Shown in pieces: positions 1-11,507 of a stretch of 64,000 nucleotides of DNA; within the stretch, counting starts at the first letter, position 1; the number at the start of each line of letters is the position of its first letter. The notes beneath the pieces are model-generated. The model did not search any database. It was not told where the DNA came from and saw only the letters and a list, made by a program, of their open reading frames with translations. The position numbers and the translations under genes are program-made. The DNA is from Macrobrachium rosenbergii (taxonomy: Eukaryota; Arthropoda; Malacostraca; Decapoda; Palaemonidae), in NCBI RefSeq assembly GCF_040412425.1, contig NC_089784.1, forward strand, positions 37,899,070 to 37,963,069, read 5' to 3'.

Positions 1-75
1 GGTAATGGTCATCAACGGAAAACTTTTCATTAGTAGGACAAATTACCTTTAGTCCACATGCATGCACTATGCCTA

Positions 76-113
76 ATATATACATATATACATATATATA
101 TATAATATATATT

Positions 114-147
<34 letters not shown>
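76..147. repeat. (AT)n microsatellite
   Basis: Near-pure TA repeat inside the gypsy pol remnant. It ends the readable RNase H connection frame. Confidence 0.95.
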
Positions 148-151
<4 letters not shown>

Positions 152-680
152 CTTCTGAAAAGCTACTTGCTGTCCATCTCCCCATACAAACTGCACATCA
201 TCCCTCGGAACATCTGTCAAGGGAAATGCTATAACAGAAAAACCCTTCAAAAATCTACGGAAAAAGCCAGCCATGCCTAAGAATGACCGAATCTGCTTAT
301 TCTTGGGAGTTGCAAAATCTACAATTGCCCTAACTTTATCATCATTCACTCTTAACACCCTCTTTAGAAATGACATGACCTAAATATACTATCTGCTTGT
401 TGAGAAAATTACACCTGACTAATTTTATCTTCAATTCCCGCTAATCTAAGCCTCCTAAAAACCTCCCTAAGAACTTCTAAATGTTCTACTGAATCAGTGA
501 CAACTAAAATATCGTCCATATACAAATAAATGGACTTCCCTAACAAGCCATGCAAAACAGTATTTATTAGCCTAGTAAATGTCATCGGACTGCCTGATAG
601 ACCAGACGGCATCCGACTGAACTCATAATGCCCCTTCGGCAACGAGAAAGCAGTACCTGCAAATGAATACCCTTGTATCA
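148..680 (-). pseudogene. gypsy pol: reverse transcriptase palm/thumb and RNase H connection
   Basis: The 642-to-409 frame reads LPKGHYEFSRMPSGLSGSP, then the catalytic motif YMDDILV (aspartates near 511-516), then VEHLEVLREVFRRLRLAG. This is the B to D block of Ty3/gypsy reverse transcriptase. After a frameshift near 410-430 the next frame (376 to about 148) reads VNDDKVRAIVDF, SFLGMAGFFRRFLKGFS and PLTDV, the thumb/connection that precedes RNase H. The catalytic DD pair is intact. The frameshift and the AT array that follows rule out a working enzyme. It continues from the 983-1,540 segment once the SINE at 687-968 is set aside. Recognition is by motif only. Confidence 0.9.
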
Positions 681-686
681 GATCAA

Positions 687-968
687 AAAGTTAAGTATAC
701 TTTAGTTTAACCAGACCACTGAGCTAATTAACAGCTCTCCTAGGGCTGGCCCGAAGGATTAGATTCACTTTAGGTGGCTAAGAACCAACTGGTTACCTAG
801 CAACGGGACCTACAGCTTATTGTGGATTCCGAACCACGTTATAGCGAGAAATGAATTTCTATCACCAGAAATAAATTCCTCTTATTCTTCATTGGCCGGT
901 CGGAGATTCGAACTCGCGGCCAGCAGAGTGCTAGCTGAGAACGGAACCCACTAACCCAACGAGGAACT
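687..968 (-). mobile_element. tRNA-derived SINE, copy 1
   Basis: 282-bp SINE read on the minus strand. The head, starting AGTTCCTCGTTGGG, has a pol III box A-like stretch and a box B-like GAGTTCGAATCTC. The shared body follows (TTTCTGGTGATAGAAATTC, CCTTCGGGCCAGCCCTAGG) and the tail runs TATACTTAACTTTTT. It is flanked by a 14-bp target duplication with one mismatch (TTGYATCAGATCAA at 673-686 and 969-982). It splits the gypsy RT between its fingers and palm. Box B departs slightly from the GGTTCGANTCC consensus. Confidence 0.88.
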
Positions 969-982
969 TTGCATCAGATCAA

Positions 983-1540
983 CTGAGGAATAAGTATTCT
1001 TGCCCCCAATCTCAACAAATAAATCTGGCAAACACGCCACAGGGTAGCAGTCAGGAATGGTTTTCTCGTTCAACTTCCTAAAGTACACACAAACTCGGAC
1101 TGAACCATCCTTCTTAGGCACTGCCAACAACGGGAAATTAAAAGGCGAGGAACTGGGCCTAACAATACCTTCTTCCTCCCTCTTACTCCACCTGCTCTCT
1201 AATCTTAAAATGAATCCTATATGAAGGCTTAGTTTTATCCTCCAACTGAACCTTGTGTTCTAACACATTTGTTAATCCTAACTTGTCCCCTTCGAGTGCA
1301 ACTACGTCCGCAAACTCGGCCTGAACATCTACACCGCCAGCATATTCTTTATAATCAGCATTGGCTAAATGCTCCTTAAAAACCTGCCTCCTAGCCTGTA
1401 AATCTGCTTCTGAAAAACTGCAAAAATTCCCGACAATAGCAACTGAATTATCTTCATCAACCCTGTCAACAAAGTCGATTGCATAAGTACCCTTCTGGTA
1501 ATTGCGAACTGAATCATTACAGTTTAGCAATTCCACCCAA
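983..1540 (-). pseudogene. gypsy pol: RT fingers and protease-RT linker
   Basis: On the minus strand this reads SSPFNFPLLAVPKKDGSVRV, then YFRKLNEKTIPDCYPV, then YSSVDLI, the first conserved blocks of Ty3/gypsy RT, just upstream of the SINE. Before it (1,536 to about 1,183) an open 117-residue stretch contains VVALEGDKLGLTNVLEHKVQ, the usual linker that leads into RT (compare the common form FALPGDKPGCTNLVEHKI). A frame change lies near 1,183-1,200. With the SINE removed, VDLI joins IQGYSFAGTAFSLPK in the palm segment, so the SINE landed in a once-continuous frame. Confidence 0.85.
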
Positions 1541-1799
1541 GTATACCCTGCACTTGATACCTATTTATAGAACACTAGAAACTACCCCCTTCAGCTTCTC
1601 GCTACACTCATCCACACACGTGTCTGGATTTATGCACTCCTTTCACTCGAACTTTCACCATCGCAACCATACCAAGACCAAGCACCACATCATCCGACAA
1701 AAACCCCTTCTTATCCACTGACACATGTTCAGCATCCACCCACAGATCCTCATGTACACCCGATCCATCCTCATCATCTGCCACACTCCCATCCGTGCC

Positions 1800-2130
1800 C
1801 TCATAAGCACAAACACCCCAGGCACTCCCAGTTATACAGCATTCCCCTGTATGAACTGAGATTTTTCATCTCGGACATGTTGGATGACCCAGTAACAAAG
1901 TTTTCCCCAAAGCAACCCCCTTGTATAACCAGTAATGGTTCTGTCAAAGATCTATCCCCGAGAGATAAATCTATATCTACGTATCCCAAAATTCGTAACC
2001 TATTTGCTTGAACATCACATACCGTCTCTTTAGCAGGTCTCAAAGATCGATTGGAACAACTCATAATTCATCAGCTTAATAGAGGCGCCTGTATCTATAA
2101 AGACCCTCACATTTATCCTACGCACAGACC
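1800..2130 (-). pseudogene. gypsy retroviral-type aspartic protease
   Basis: The minus strand near 2,060-2,110 reads FIDTGASIKLMNYELFQ, with the DTGAS active-site motif of retropepsins. After a frameshift it continues as VCDVQANRLRILGYVDIDLS, LTEPLLVIQG and FGENFVTGSSNM, matching the flap and C-terminal strands of gypsy proteases. It normally cuts the Gag-Pol polyprotein. Copy B at 17,835-18,120 has the same protease with DTGVS instead of DTGAS. Broken by a frameshift near 2,060. Confidence 0.8.
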
Positions 2131-2560
2131 CTTTGACAACTGGCTTCGACCCTGAGGGTTCCCCAGAAGTCCTATATCCCAAGAAACACCCATCCAGCTT
2201 TCCTTTGCAACTGATCGGTCTTTAGACAATGTCTGCCGATCACAAGATCCCCTAAAAAAATCCGAGTGAGGACCTTTCTTATCTGCGCTACCAAAATTCT
2301 GAAATGCAGGCCTACCATTATACTGTCTCCGAGATGGACAGGACCGCCAAGGATGACCATAACTCTTACAAGTGCCACAATATTTAACACGGCAAAATCT
2401 CTTAATGTGTCCCTGCATATTACAATTGAAGCAACGAACCCGTGGGGTCCGAGAACTTAAGCCAACCATCGATCTTTGGCTGTTCCAAATTTCCACAAAA
2501 TCCTTCGAACAGCGGACTGAATCTCCGTGTCCTACACAACCGTAGGCTCACCGAAGGAAT
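2113..2560 (-). pseudogene. gypsy Gag nucleocapsid with two CCHC zinc knuckles
   Basis: The 127-residue minus-strand frame (2,496-2,113) contains CFNCNMQGHIKRFC followed by CGTCKSYGHPWRSC. These are two back-to-back C-X2-C-X4-H-X4-C knuckles, the RNA-binding signature of retroelement nucleocapsid. The zinc ligands are all present in both knuckles. The part further 5' (to about 2,560) is homologous to copy B (18,376-18,590) but is broken. The rest of Gag was not recognised. Confidence 0.88.
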
Positions 2561-3180
2561 CTCTGATCACTATTTCCTCTCCTCATTTTGGTAGCTTTCT
2601 TCTTCGTAAATAAATTCGTTCACTTATTCTTGGCTGATCACAAATGCAAAAATTTTCCAAGTCCTCCGAAAGGACACCCCTTAAAGATAAAACCCAAGCA
2701 AAAACAATTTCCCCTGAAAGAATTCCCATACAACAAGAAACCCACAATGTTAATTCTCTTTACTCTAACAATTAATCCCAAAAACTCAAAGGAAAGTACT
2801 AATCCAACCCAGCAATAAATCCAAAGCTAATTAAATTCAAAATTAAGTAAGTCCAAAATTAAATTCAAAACTAATTAAACCTGAAAGTGAATTCACAATT
2901 AGTTAAACCCACAACCAAATTCAAAATTAATTAAACCCATAATTCAATTAAACCCCAAAATCAAATTCAAAATTAATTAACCCCACAATTAAATGCAAAG
3001 TCCCATAGGAAAAAAAAAGGCTGGCTATGCGCACAGCTGATTTTGCAAAGTGGGTCAATTTCACTGCGCGTCTTCAAGGACAAAGGACAAAAAAAAAAAA
3101 AAAACACTCCGTCTCTCCTCAAGTAAAGAGAATGAGAGTCTACCATCACATAAAGAAAACGGGACTCGAGCAAACAGACG
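2561..3180 (-). other. gypsy copy A 5' leader with AT-rich minisatellite
   Basis: Homologous to 18,575-18,900 (shared TTGGCTGATCACAAATRCAAAA, CCCACAATGTTAATTC and GCGCACAGCTGA). Between 2,828 and 2,995 it holds a loose tandem array built on AAATTCAAAATTAATTAAAC, absent from copy B and so a local expansion. No credible protein. Confidence 0.65.
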
Positions 3181-3466
3181 TTAAAAAGTTAAGTATACCT
3201 TAATTTTACCAGACCACTGAGCTGATTAACAGCTCTCCTAGGGCTGGCCCGAAGGATTAGACTTATTTTACGTGGCTAAGAACCAATTGGCTTTTAGCAA
3301 CGGAACCCTGAGTTTATTGTGAATCCGAACCACATTATAGCAAGAAATGAATTTCCATCACCAGAAATAAATTCCTCTAACTCTTCATCAGCCGGCCGGG
3401 GGAATTGAACTCCGGCCCGTCGAGTGACAGTCCACAGCTCTACTGGCTCACCCAACGAAGAGCTTA
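3181..3466 (-). mobile_element. tRNA-derived SINE, copy 2
   Basis: 286 bp, same family as 687-968. Flanked by a 12-bp target duplication AGCAAACRGACG (3,169-3,180 and 3,467-3,478) with one mismatch. The right duplication runs straight into a (GA)n array. Inserted in the leader of gypsy copy A. Confidence 0.88.
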
Positions 3467-3474
3467 AGCAAACG

Positions 3475-3477
<3 letters not shown>

Positions 3478-3531
<54 letters not shown>
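3478..3531. repeat. (GA)n microsatellite
   Basis: Pure dinucleotide array of about 27 units that begins inside the SINE's right target duplication (GGACGAGAGA). Confidence 0.97.
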
Positions 3532-3535
<4 letters not shown>

Positions 3536-3539
3536 GTCC

Positions 3540-4112
3540 CTCACCCCCTCAGTGCAACACCTCACTCCCCCTATCACCCCATCCAAGGCTTGCTGAAGCC
3601 TACAGAAAAAATGCTGAACATCAAAACCCCGAAGAGACTCGCTTATCTCTCCTGTCGCCAAGGCACAAGATTGCCCAGTAAGCTTACAGAAACCACTCCC
3701 CTCTACATACACGCACGCATGCACCCGAAATAACACGTGTTTAACTATAAAAATAAAAAAAAAGTTTTTAAAAAACTAAGAAATGTATACACACACTTGT
3801 GTAAGAAATGTTTACACACAGTAATTCAACAAATGTCAAAGTCCCCAGAGATAATGCAATAATAAAATACTCCCAATATTAAACCCTAATGCCGATGCGA
3901 ACAGCCGACTGCTATGTAAAAAACATATAACGCACGCCCATAATTCACTCCGCCCGAACTAAAGATGTCGCCGACACATCACTCAGGGGATGACGTCACC
4001 ACAGCCACCGCCCAAAAAATTAGTTGCATTGCAATCTGACATTAAAATTAACAATAAAAAAAATTATAACACTTACGTACGCCTCCGCTTAACAGCGCCA
4101 GAATCCTCTCAC

Positions 4113-4168
<56 letters not shown>

Positions 4169-4660
4169 AAAACACTCATGTATTTTTGTGTGTTTTAACA
4201 CACACAAACGGCCAAGATACCGCAATTACTTTATACTATACACATTACATATGCCTAAACACTCCCCAGTATGAATTAAAGCCCATAAATCCCTATATAA
4301 CACATTAAAAAACCTGTGCCCCGTGATGCATCATTAAACACACACACAGAGTTGCGCTCAAGAAAACTAACTCTGGCGTGTCTCACAACAGCATCTCTAC
4401 TCTGAATCACTGAACCAACAAAGTCCTATTCTGAGATGCCAATACCTAGTATAAATATGTCTCTTCAGAACCGTTTCCCAAACTATCTAATCATCTATCT
4501 ATGTCTAACACCGCTGCCAACCACTGTTAAATGGCCTTATCCCCAGGTCAAACAGGGCCGTCTTTTATTGCAGTGTCTGTTTTAAGAACAGAATCAATCA
4601 TCTTACTTCTCTAAGATGTCTGTGGTAGCATGGCTCATCCCTGGGTCAGCAAACCCCTTC
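3540..4660 (-). other. gypsy copy A LTR-proximal / 5' non-coding region
   Basis: Parts align with 18,900-19,255 and 21,132-21,800 of gypsy copy B: TAAGCTTACTGGGCA versus GTAAGCTCACACC, AGAAATGTTTACACA, CCGATGCRAAC, and CTGTTTTAAGRACA. The region therefore belongs to the element rather than to host sequence. No LTR end (TG...CA with a 4-6-bp duplication) could be fixed. Contains a (GA)n array at 4,115-4,168. Confidence 0.55.
4115..4168. repeat. (GA)n microsatellite
   Basis: About 25 GA units, slightly broken at the right end (GAGAAGAGAA). Confidence 0.95.
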
Positions 4661-5575
4661 TCTCATGACAACTCCTGTCACTGAATCTAGCTTTAAACAA
4701 AGGCCTACTGGAATTAAACACCCAAGTACAAAACTAGACTTTATTGACAAATTTAACGAAAGCAACTCAGCAAATGCTATGGTCATGAAATGGAGTGATT
4801 CATTCTCCCTATCAATAGAATTCATAACTAGAGGAAATACTGTTTCACAAACAAGCATATTAATAATTCTATACCAAGCAATAATAGTGAATAACACCCT
4901 GGTAATCGAATACAGTAATAAGGTCATAATTATTCTAGACAACAATAAATATCATATAGTATGTAAAAGAATAAACACCACTTCCAAATATTCGTCCTCT
5001 CAGGACGAAACCAGAATTCCTGTTGAAAGAAACATATCATATACTAAAACCTGAAATGGTGTTAATTAACATAGATATTCAAACAGAAAAATGTCCAATG
5101 GGGATCAGAAGAGGAAAATACATAAGGGGGACATAACGGGGTTTCACTGCAGCACTACTAGGTCTTTCCAAAAACAATGTCTGTAAAAAGATAAGTGTTC
5201 ATGAGTCATGGGAATTATGGTACTAACTTTCGATGGTGACAAATAACAGATTTTCCAGTGGTGACCTTCCGACACTTCACCACTAATCAAAACAGACCCA
5301 GTCTCACAATGCAATCCCCCTGCAAGAGTCTATCCCCTGGATAATATACCATTCTCGAGTGCACCACACATATGCACTCACACAATCATCTCTTCCGGAA
5401 ATGTGATGACCTCGGGTCAATGTTTGATCATGCCGTCTCCATGCACTTAAATCATGACCACATAGTTCTCTGTATCCAACTGAGCAAACTTCCAATGTTG
5501 ACACAAATGCATCTGCAACGGAAGTACACTGACAGGCCAGCACATAGTTCTCCACTGTTGCCCAAAGTCAACTAA
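4661..5575. other. Unassigned sequence
   Basis: An open frame of 129 residues on the plus strand (4,665-5,054) shows no motif I recognise, and its antisense is also open over much of the length. No repeat homology was noticed inside the window. Confidence 0.4.

Positions 5576-5649
<74 letters not shown>
5576..5649. repeat. (TA)n microsatellite
   Basis: Pure TA array of about 36 units bordering the Helitron-like 3' segment. Confidence 0.97.
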
Positions 5650-5652
<3 letters not shown>

Positions 5653-5818
5653 CTATTTAAAGCAATGAATTCAAGACAGAATTATTAATTACAGGAAAGA
5701 CAGGCATTTTCAATGATAGTACACATACTTTACAAGACAAAACAATTCAAAGGAGATGCAGGAAAATTTTTCTGAGTCCTTCAGAGTTTTCCTGGGCAAT
5801 GCCCGGTTGGTCAGCTAG
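5650..5818 (+). mobile_element. Helitron-like 3' end, copy 1
   Basis: Shares about 160 bp with 57,078-57,237 (AATGAATTCAAGACAGAATT, ACTTTACAMRACAAAA, GGTCAGCTAGT). It ends with a 6-bp stem and 3-nt loop (5,792-5,806, CTGGGC AAT GCCCGG with one G-T pair), 8 nt, then CTAG at 5,815-5,818 followed by T. A short hairpin just before a CTRR end, with a following T, is the hallmark of Helitron 3' termini. The 5' part is missing or replaced by the TA array. Confidence 0.65.
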
Positions 5819-5844
5819 TAAATGTGTGTGCGTGATGCAATAAC

Positions 5845-6410
5845 ATCATAAATTGACTTCAATGTTTGAAACCAGCGATCTCTCCCCGAATTCCAGACTT
5901 TATGCAGCCAAACGTTAGTGATAGTGAGAATTCTTTGTTATCAGGAAAATAATGCACACGAACAAGGAGCTTCACTACTGTCATTACTATTCAAGGACAT
6001 GACGGTAATGCACGAAGTTATTAAGGCCATTCCTTTTCGAAACCAACTGATAATAAAACTTACAACTAACCTTAACAGTCGTGAGCGAACGGTAATGCGT
6101 TTTTATGAGGTTGCAAGCCAACAAAAATGCATAAGAGTACAAGAAAATATAAGATCTGTCATCCAAACAAGACGAAGCCATTAGGAATAATGGGGAAGAC
6201 GTCTTTCGTCATCGATGCTTCTAAAACTGAGAGATTCAAGATCTTTCCAAAGATAAATTGTTTGCTAATATGAAAGAATCCCAGATTATTGCTCCCTTTT
6301 TCTCTCTCCATTTCGGCAAGAATGCTGAAGCCCCCAAGTCGAGCGGAATGTCCAAATCAAATTTGAGAAACAGAAAATCAAATGACGAAAAGTGAGGCCA
6401 ATACAAGCGA

Positions 6411-6490
<80 letters not shown>

Positions 6491-6560
6491 TCTTATGATA
6501 AAAATTTGCTATAAAAGGCTGAGATCTTATGTCATAAATACATACAGCGTTATTCCAAAT
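5845..6560 (+). repeat. Dispersed repeat family B, copy 1
   Basis: Matches 38,222-38,400 in its first part (CGAACAAGG, TTCACTA, TTATGCAGCCA) and 45,350-45,840 in its second part (CCTTAACAGTCGTG, AATAATGGGGAAGA, CAGAAAATCAAATGACGAAA). A reverse-oriented copy lies at 45,838-46,240. It ends with a (GA)n array at the same position as in the other copies. No protein. Confidence 0.75.
6413..6483. repeat. (GA)n microsatellite
   Basis: About 35 GA units at the conserved array position of repeat family B. Confidence 0.97.
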
Positions 6561-9500
6561 GATCCTACTATCTGAAAACTGTTTTACTCATGACGCTTAG
6601 ATAGAAACTGTTGTTGAACAATTATTTAATAACTGTTAATGACAACTACCCATAAATTTCTGCAGAGTTTCAAATTTGTCATTAGGACGTCAAGGGCTTC
6701 CTCCCTATAGTAAGAAGAAAACTAGCACGCAGACCCTTCATGAGCCTTTGATGGAAGGGCAATGTCCTGTAGAGTCTGTTTCCACTGGATGCTGACCATC
6801 CACGTAATTGATGGACTCAAAGAGCCCTAAGGTACTGTAGAGGGGTCAAGTCTTCGTGTAAATCCAGTAAGCTTAATACCATTCGTCAAAGAACATTCAA
6901 GTGACTACAAACGCAATGGAAGAGATTTGTAAAAGATAACTTGACCATTTGAAAAAGATTGAGCTACCAAGTGATAGAAAATCTAATGAAAAACTCATTA
7001 GCCGATGAGAAGCGTGACGAGCAACTCATCAAAATGGGAGTTTGTTTATATTATTTTTGTTAAGTTTTTTCTTTGAGAGTGCATTTAATCGAAGATAACC
7101 CACATTTATGTAGACCTCTTGTCCATTCATCAATAAACAGGAAACAAAAAAACAAAAGCAAATTAATAAAACGAGTCACTTTATTTCTACTGATGACATA
7201 TTCAGTCTAGGGCAACTTTTTTTCTTGTTAACTCTCTATGTTAGGGGCGTTGCCTTTAAGGTCAATCTTCCTATTCTGCCTATGCTTGGGACCGTCAAGA
7301 GGGCATAAACTTTCATGTCATAGAATATTAAGTTGGTTACCGTAAATTATAGCGTTTTCAGTGGAATCACGAAAAACAACTCATCAAAACTTCGGAATGA
7401 GTGATCACTGGCTCTTTTCATCGCAAATGAATTTCGTGGTTCCAGTGAGACATAAATGCAACAATGACGAGAAATTACTACATTTACTTACTACTCTGTA
7501 GAATTGATACAAAACAATTCACATTTTAGACTCTCAAGACATGGGTCAAAATCCAAATGATTTTCCGGAAAATATAATTGTCAGATATCAAAGGAACCAG
7601 CACATAGTCACATTAATTTCATCTGAACTTTGTGAAAAAAAATGTTGTATTGTTATTGCGTTACCTTTTAAATTCGATATTAAATGGCGAGCCTTTTACT
7701 TCCATACGTACAGGGGTCATTTATTCCAACCACCTAATTATTTTCGTGGGAAAGGACTAACTCATCTGTTGTAAATTATAAACATTTATCTTTCATTTCT
7801 GCGATAGTCGTCAGTTCAAAGCAACTTGATTATATTCTTTAAAAAATCTAGACTTCTCTTTTTTCACTGAAATATACAGCCTGCTAGATAAACGTATCTC
7901 AACTGTTTTTGTAAAGTTATCATATCTATTCATTGATTACCTGCTATTAAAAAAATAGTAATCGGCTTCTCTAGAAAATCACGACCAGCTTCCTTAAATT
8001 TCCTCACATTTTAGAAGAGCTGTGCAATGAACAGCTTTAAAGACGCTGATATACGAGTATTCTTAGTGAAAACCTCAGTCCTTGAAAAACGAGACAATCA
8101 CCAATTGTTGACATCTCTCGACAACTCCTTCTGGACCTAAACAATGCTATTCAAATGCCAATTCAGTTGTTGTTACTGTCACTTTTAGACTTCTATTCAT
8201 TAATCTCTGTCGCTGTTCTTCATTAAATCGATTACTTATCATTCCATTTATATATTCTCTTATTTTTCTGCATGCTCTGACCTTGAATATTCTTGACAAT
8301 TCTGAACTTACAACTTCGAAATTATCAACACAACAACCCACGATGGATGGCTGAGAAAGTTCCAAAGAGCCGCCTATTTCACTCTACTGCCCAACCCCCA
8401 ACCCCCGCACACACACACAACAACAACAAGATACCTCTAATGCTTTCAAATTTTTTGTCAATCCATTTTGAGCCGAGTGCTGGTGTAACTAGGTCACCAA
8501 ATTTTCATATACCTAACATCTCAACCATCGTGCGCCCATATCGTCAAAAATGACGGTAATACAATAGAGGAGCAAGACAAAAATTCCCGAAACTTGCGAT
8601 ATCAACTACCGTTTCAAAGCTTGGATCAAGAGCGAGAGGTTGACCCCGTGTTGTGCGACGGCGAGTCTACTCATGAAGCTTATTATTACTCGCAAACTAT
8701 CTACGTCACACAGAAAAAATAAGATACGGACAGCCATGCCGTATTTGGGCAATGAACAGCCATGCGGACTTATATTCCGGACTTTGACCTTCAATTACCT
8801 CAACAATTTCTGAGATACAGCATCGAAACTGGGTGCACAACAGAAATATCACAGGGCAACAAGAGTTCCAAAGTTTAGCCTTTGTTATTGCCGCGCATTC
8901 TCTAAGAAAATAAAACACATGAGTTCTGATCCAGTGAAAAGCCCTGAATAAATAGTTGGAATAAATTTCGGATCTCTCATCACTACCTCTTTCAGCTACG
9001 TTGGAATTTGCCATTTAGGCTCAGCTGTCAAAGAAACATGAAACAATGATGAAGTTTTCAAAGAAGAGATTTACTGAAAGTGTGTGAGTGAGTGTGCGTG
9101 CGTGTATAAATAAAGAAAGAGAGAGAGAAACATTAGCAGGGGTGGGGCTGAAAGAGCAACCATGGCCAGAAGGCTTGATCAAAGAAACGAAACAAATCAA
9201 TTACTGATAATTTTAATTCATTTCATGACAGGAAATTCAGAGAACCTCGAAGGTATTCGATATTTCTGAAGCTAAATAAACGTGCTGCATCGCATCAGTT
9301 GTTCTTAGAACTGAAATCATCAGTATTTAGAACGCTGGTGAATTGATTGGTGTAATGTTTTTTTATCCATTATCGAAGCAGCAGTTAATTCACTTTCAAT
9401 AAATACACGGTCCACTACAAAAATACACTAAAATTTGCACTTGAAAGGATTTCAATGAAATACTTGTCACCTTTTTCCAAATTCTGTAGTTGAACGTGTG

Positions 9501-10114
9501 AAACTAGTGATGAAGTTTTTCATCTTGAGGAATATGAAAAGGATACACAGAGATACTGGAATATTATTAGCATAAAATTCATGTTTAAATCTTTTTAATT
9601 CAGAGCTTTCGATAATTGATATGAGGATTGATTACAACAGAAATTTCTCGTAACTATAAATAAACAAATAATTTATTCATGGTAATCGCACTGCTAGGAT
9701 AATACATTAATCATTAATAGCAGTGCAGCATGTAAATGAGGTATGATCACGCAAACTTAATTGTATCTATTTTGTTTCTCAATATTTTTTTTATATCTCA
9801 TTAAAATGAAAATAAATTCAGTCCTTTTCTTCTGTCTTACCTTCAAATCACACTCTAAAATCAGAACTCCGTTCGAAGTATTTTACAAAGAAGTTCGAAG
9901 GCAAAACATTTAGTGATTCTTCCTGAACCAGGATGCAAACATTATTTTTCCTCTTTTATAGGACACAATCCAGTGACACGTGGCGTTTTGAAACTCTCTT
10001 TTTGTCATCAAGGGCCTCTTATTTTCACAATTTCGGTGTTCAGACTGAGGAGAGATTATGAAGACTACGAATTATAATGTAAGCAACTGATACACATGAT
10101 TTAAGGGATGTGTG

Positions 10115-10115
<1 letters not shown>
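6561..10115. other. Unassigned AT-rich sequence
   Basis: No gene, RNA or repeat could be supported. Open frames (for example 7,541-7,774 and 8,706-9,014 minus) are short and motif-free. A 9-bp inverted repeat GCACTGCTA / TAGCAGTGC occurs at about 9,688-9,726, and an imperfect (TG)n lies near 9,080. Confidence 0.4.
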
Positions 10116-10182
<67 letters not shown>

Positions 10183-10316
10183 ATATATCTTTATACATGC
10201 ATATTTCATATCTATATATTTATGCATGTATGTATGTATATATATATATATACATATATCTATATCTATATATACATATATAATATAATATATATTATAT
10301 ATATAATATATATACT
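10116..10316. repeat. (TA)n microsatellite, compound
   Basis: Pure TA array (10,116-10,178) followed by an imperfect TA/TGTA tract to 10,316. Confidence 0.95.
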
Positions 10317-10746
10317 AGGACACGCTAATAACTAAAAGCCTATTTCGAAGTGGGAAACATTTCTTATGCCTGTAAAATAAAAATATACCATTAACATAGA
10401 TTTCTCTGTTTCAAGATGATAACTTCCACCTCCACCTGAAGGAAACCAGTTAGAAGAGCATATATTCTACTGATATCCGAACCCAAGCATTTTACAGACG
10501 GTTCATGGGATACTGAAACTTCATGTGATAAGTGCATCAAATTGTTGTCGTACTTACAAGCTTGTTAAGTCCCTGTCTCCATGTACCATCCCTAAGGTCT
10601 GGATTCTAGTTCCGGTCAGAGTAAGAACACTTTTCATAATTCTGTATTTCTCTTGATGTAGAATCATTCCCAAGGGATAGTGACATCGAATGCAATGGGC
10701 TATTCATAGCTTATAATTTAAAAATATAAGAAGGACATACATACAC

Positions 10747-10748
<2 letters not shown>

Positions 10749-10803
<55 letters not shown>
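10749..10803. repeat. (GT)n microsatellite
   Basis: About 27 GT units. Confidence 0.97.
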
Positions 10804-10805
<2 letters not shown>

Positions 10806-11254
10806 TTGCGTGTGTGAAAATTTCTCATCCATGACAATTTCTTCTTACGTTTAACAGGCATTCACAAGTAACTCTTTTATAATGGAGGCCCAATGATAAA
10901 TTCAGATGTCCAAATTCAGAATTGAAGACTGTCAAGGTCCCAAACTGCAAACTAGCTGTACACTGCTTTATTAAATCAGTTGCAAAAATCTGAGGAATAA
11001 TTGTTGATCTATACCACATTTTGACCCTTCAGAAAGCAATAACCACAATAGCCAATACAGTGACGTGAAAGATATTGATATCTTGAATCTCAGTGGAGAT
11101 ACTTCCTTTCCAAAATATGACTGGGATATAAAGAAGCATTAGTTTATCAAGTGATACTAAGAGAACTTGGGGCTAGAGAGATCAAAAGAAAAATGCTTGT
11201 AAAGAATCTCTCGGCTGGAAAAAAGGAAATTAAATAGCATTTGCCTTTCTCAAA

Positions 11255-11445
11255 GATGACGTATTGACGTTTAATACTGGAAATAGCGCTCATGACGTGA
11301 GAGGAGAAGGAGGGACATTTCAATGGAGCCATTCATCAACTTTACTGATTAATTTGAAATCCGGCACTGGCATCCCTCGGCATCTTGAGAGGCTAATTCG
11401 ATGCTTGTTTATTCATCATTTCCCACTGGAAGCCACCTGCTGTTC

Positions 11446-11503
<58 letters not shown>
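11255..11503 (+). repeat. Dispersed repeat family F, copy 1, ending in (CT)n
   Basis: Closely matches the reverse strand of 29,112-29,395 and ends in a (CT)n array (11,449-11,503) at the same point. Both copies keep an open frame with the same peptide (SLINLKSGTGIPRHL, CLFIHHFPLEATCCSS in this copy, minor differences in the other). With two copies this could be chance or a remnant of coding origin. I do not recognise the peptide. Confidence 0.7.

Positions 11504-11507
<4 letters not shown>

Larger units (their letters stand above)
1..4660 (-). mobile_element. Ty3/gypsy LTR retrotransposon, copy A (degenerate, 3' side cut by window start)
   Basis: Reading on the minus strand from about 4,660 to 1, the order is a non-coding leader or LTR-proximal zone, Gag nucleocapsid zinc knuckles, an aspartic protease, a linker, reverse transcriptase, and the start of the RNase H connection. 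This is the PR-RT-RH order of Ty3/gypsy elements. The frame is broken several times and two SINEs are inserted (687-968 and 3,181-3,466). A second copy of the same family lies at 17,835-21,800 and aligns through the zinc knuckles, the protease and the leader. I could not define LTR ends or a primer-binding site with confidence, and integrase is not visible because the window begins inside pol. The element cannot be functional as seen. Confidence 0.85.

Noticed and set aside
3424..3736. Open frames on both strands through the GA array (poly Arg-Glu or poly Ser-Leu)
   Set aside because: A dinucleotide array is open in several frames. The peptides are translated microsatellite plus SINE flank. 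The same applies to the SLSLSL, RERERE, YIYIYI and CVCVCV frames throughout the window (for example 11,264-11,518; 31,362-31,802; 37,378-37,806; 57,192-57,515; 63,154-63,441).
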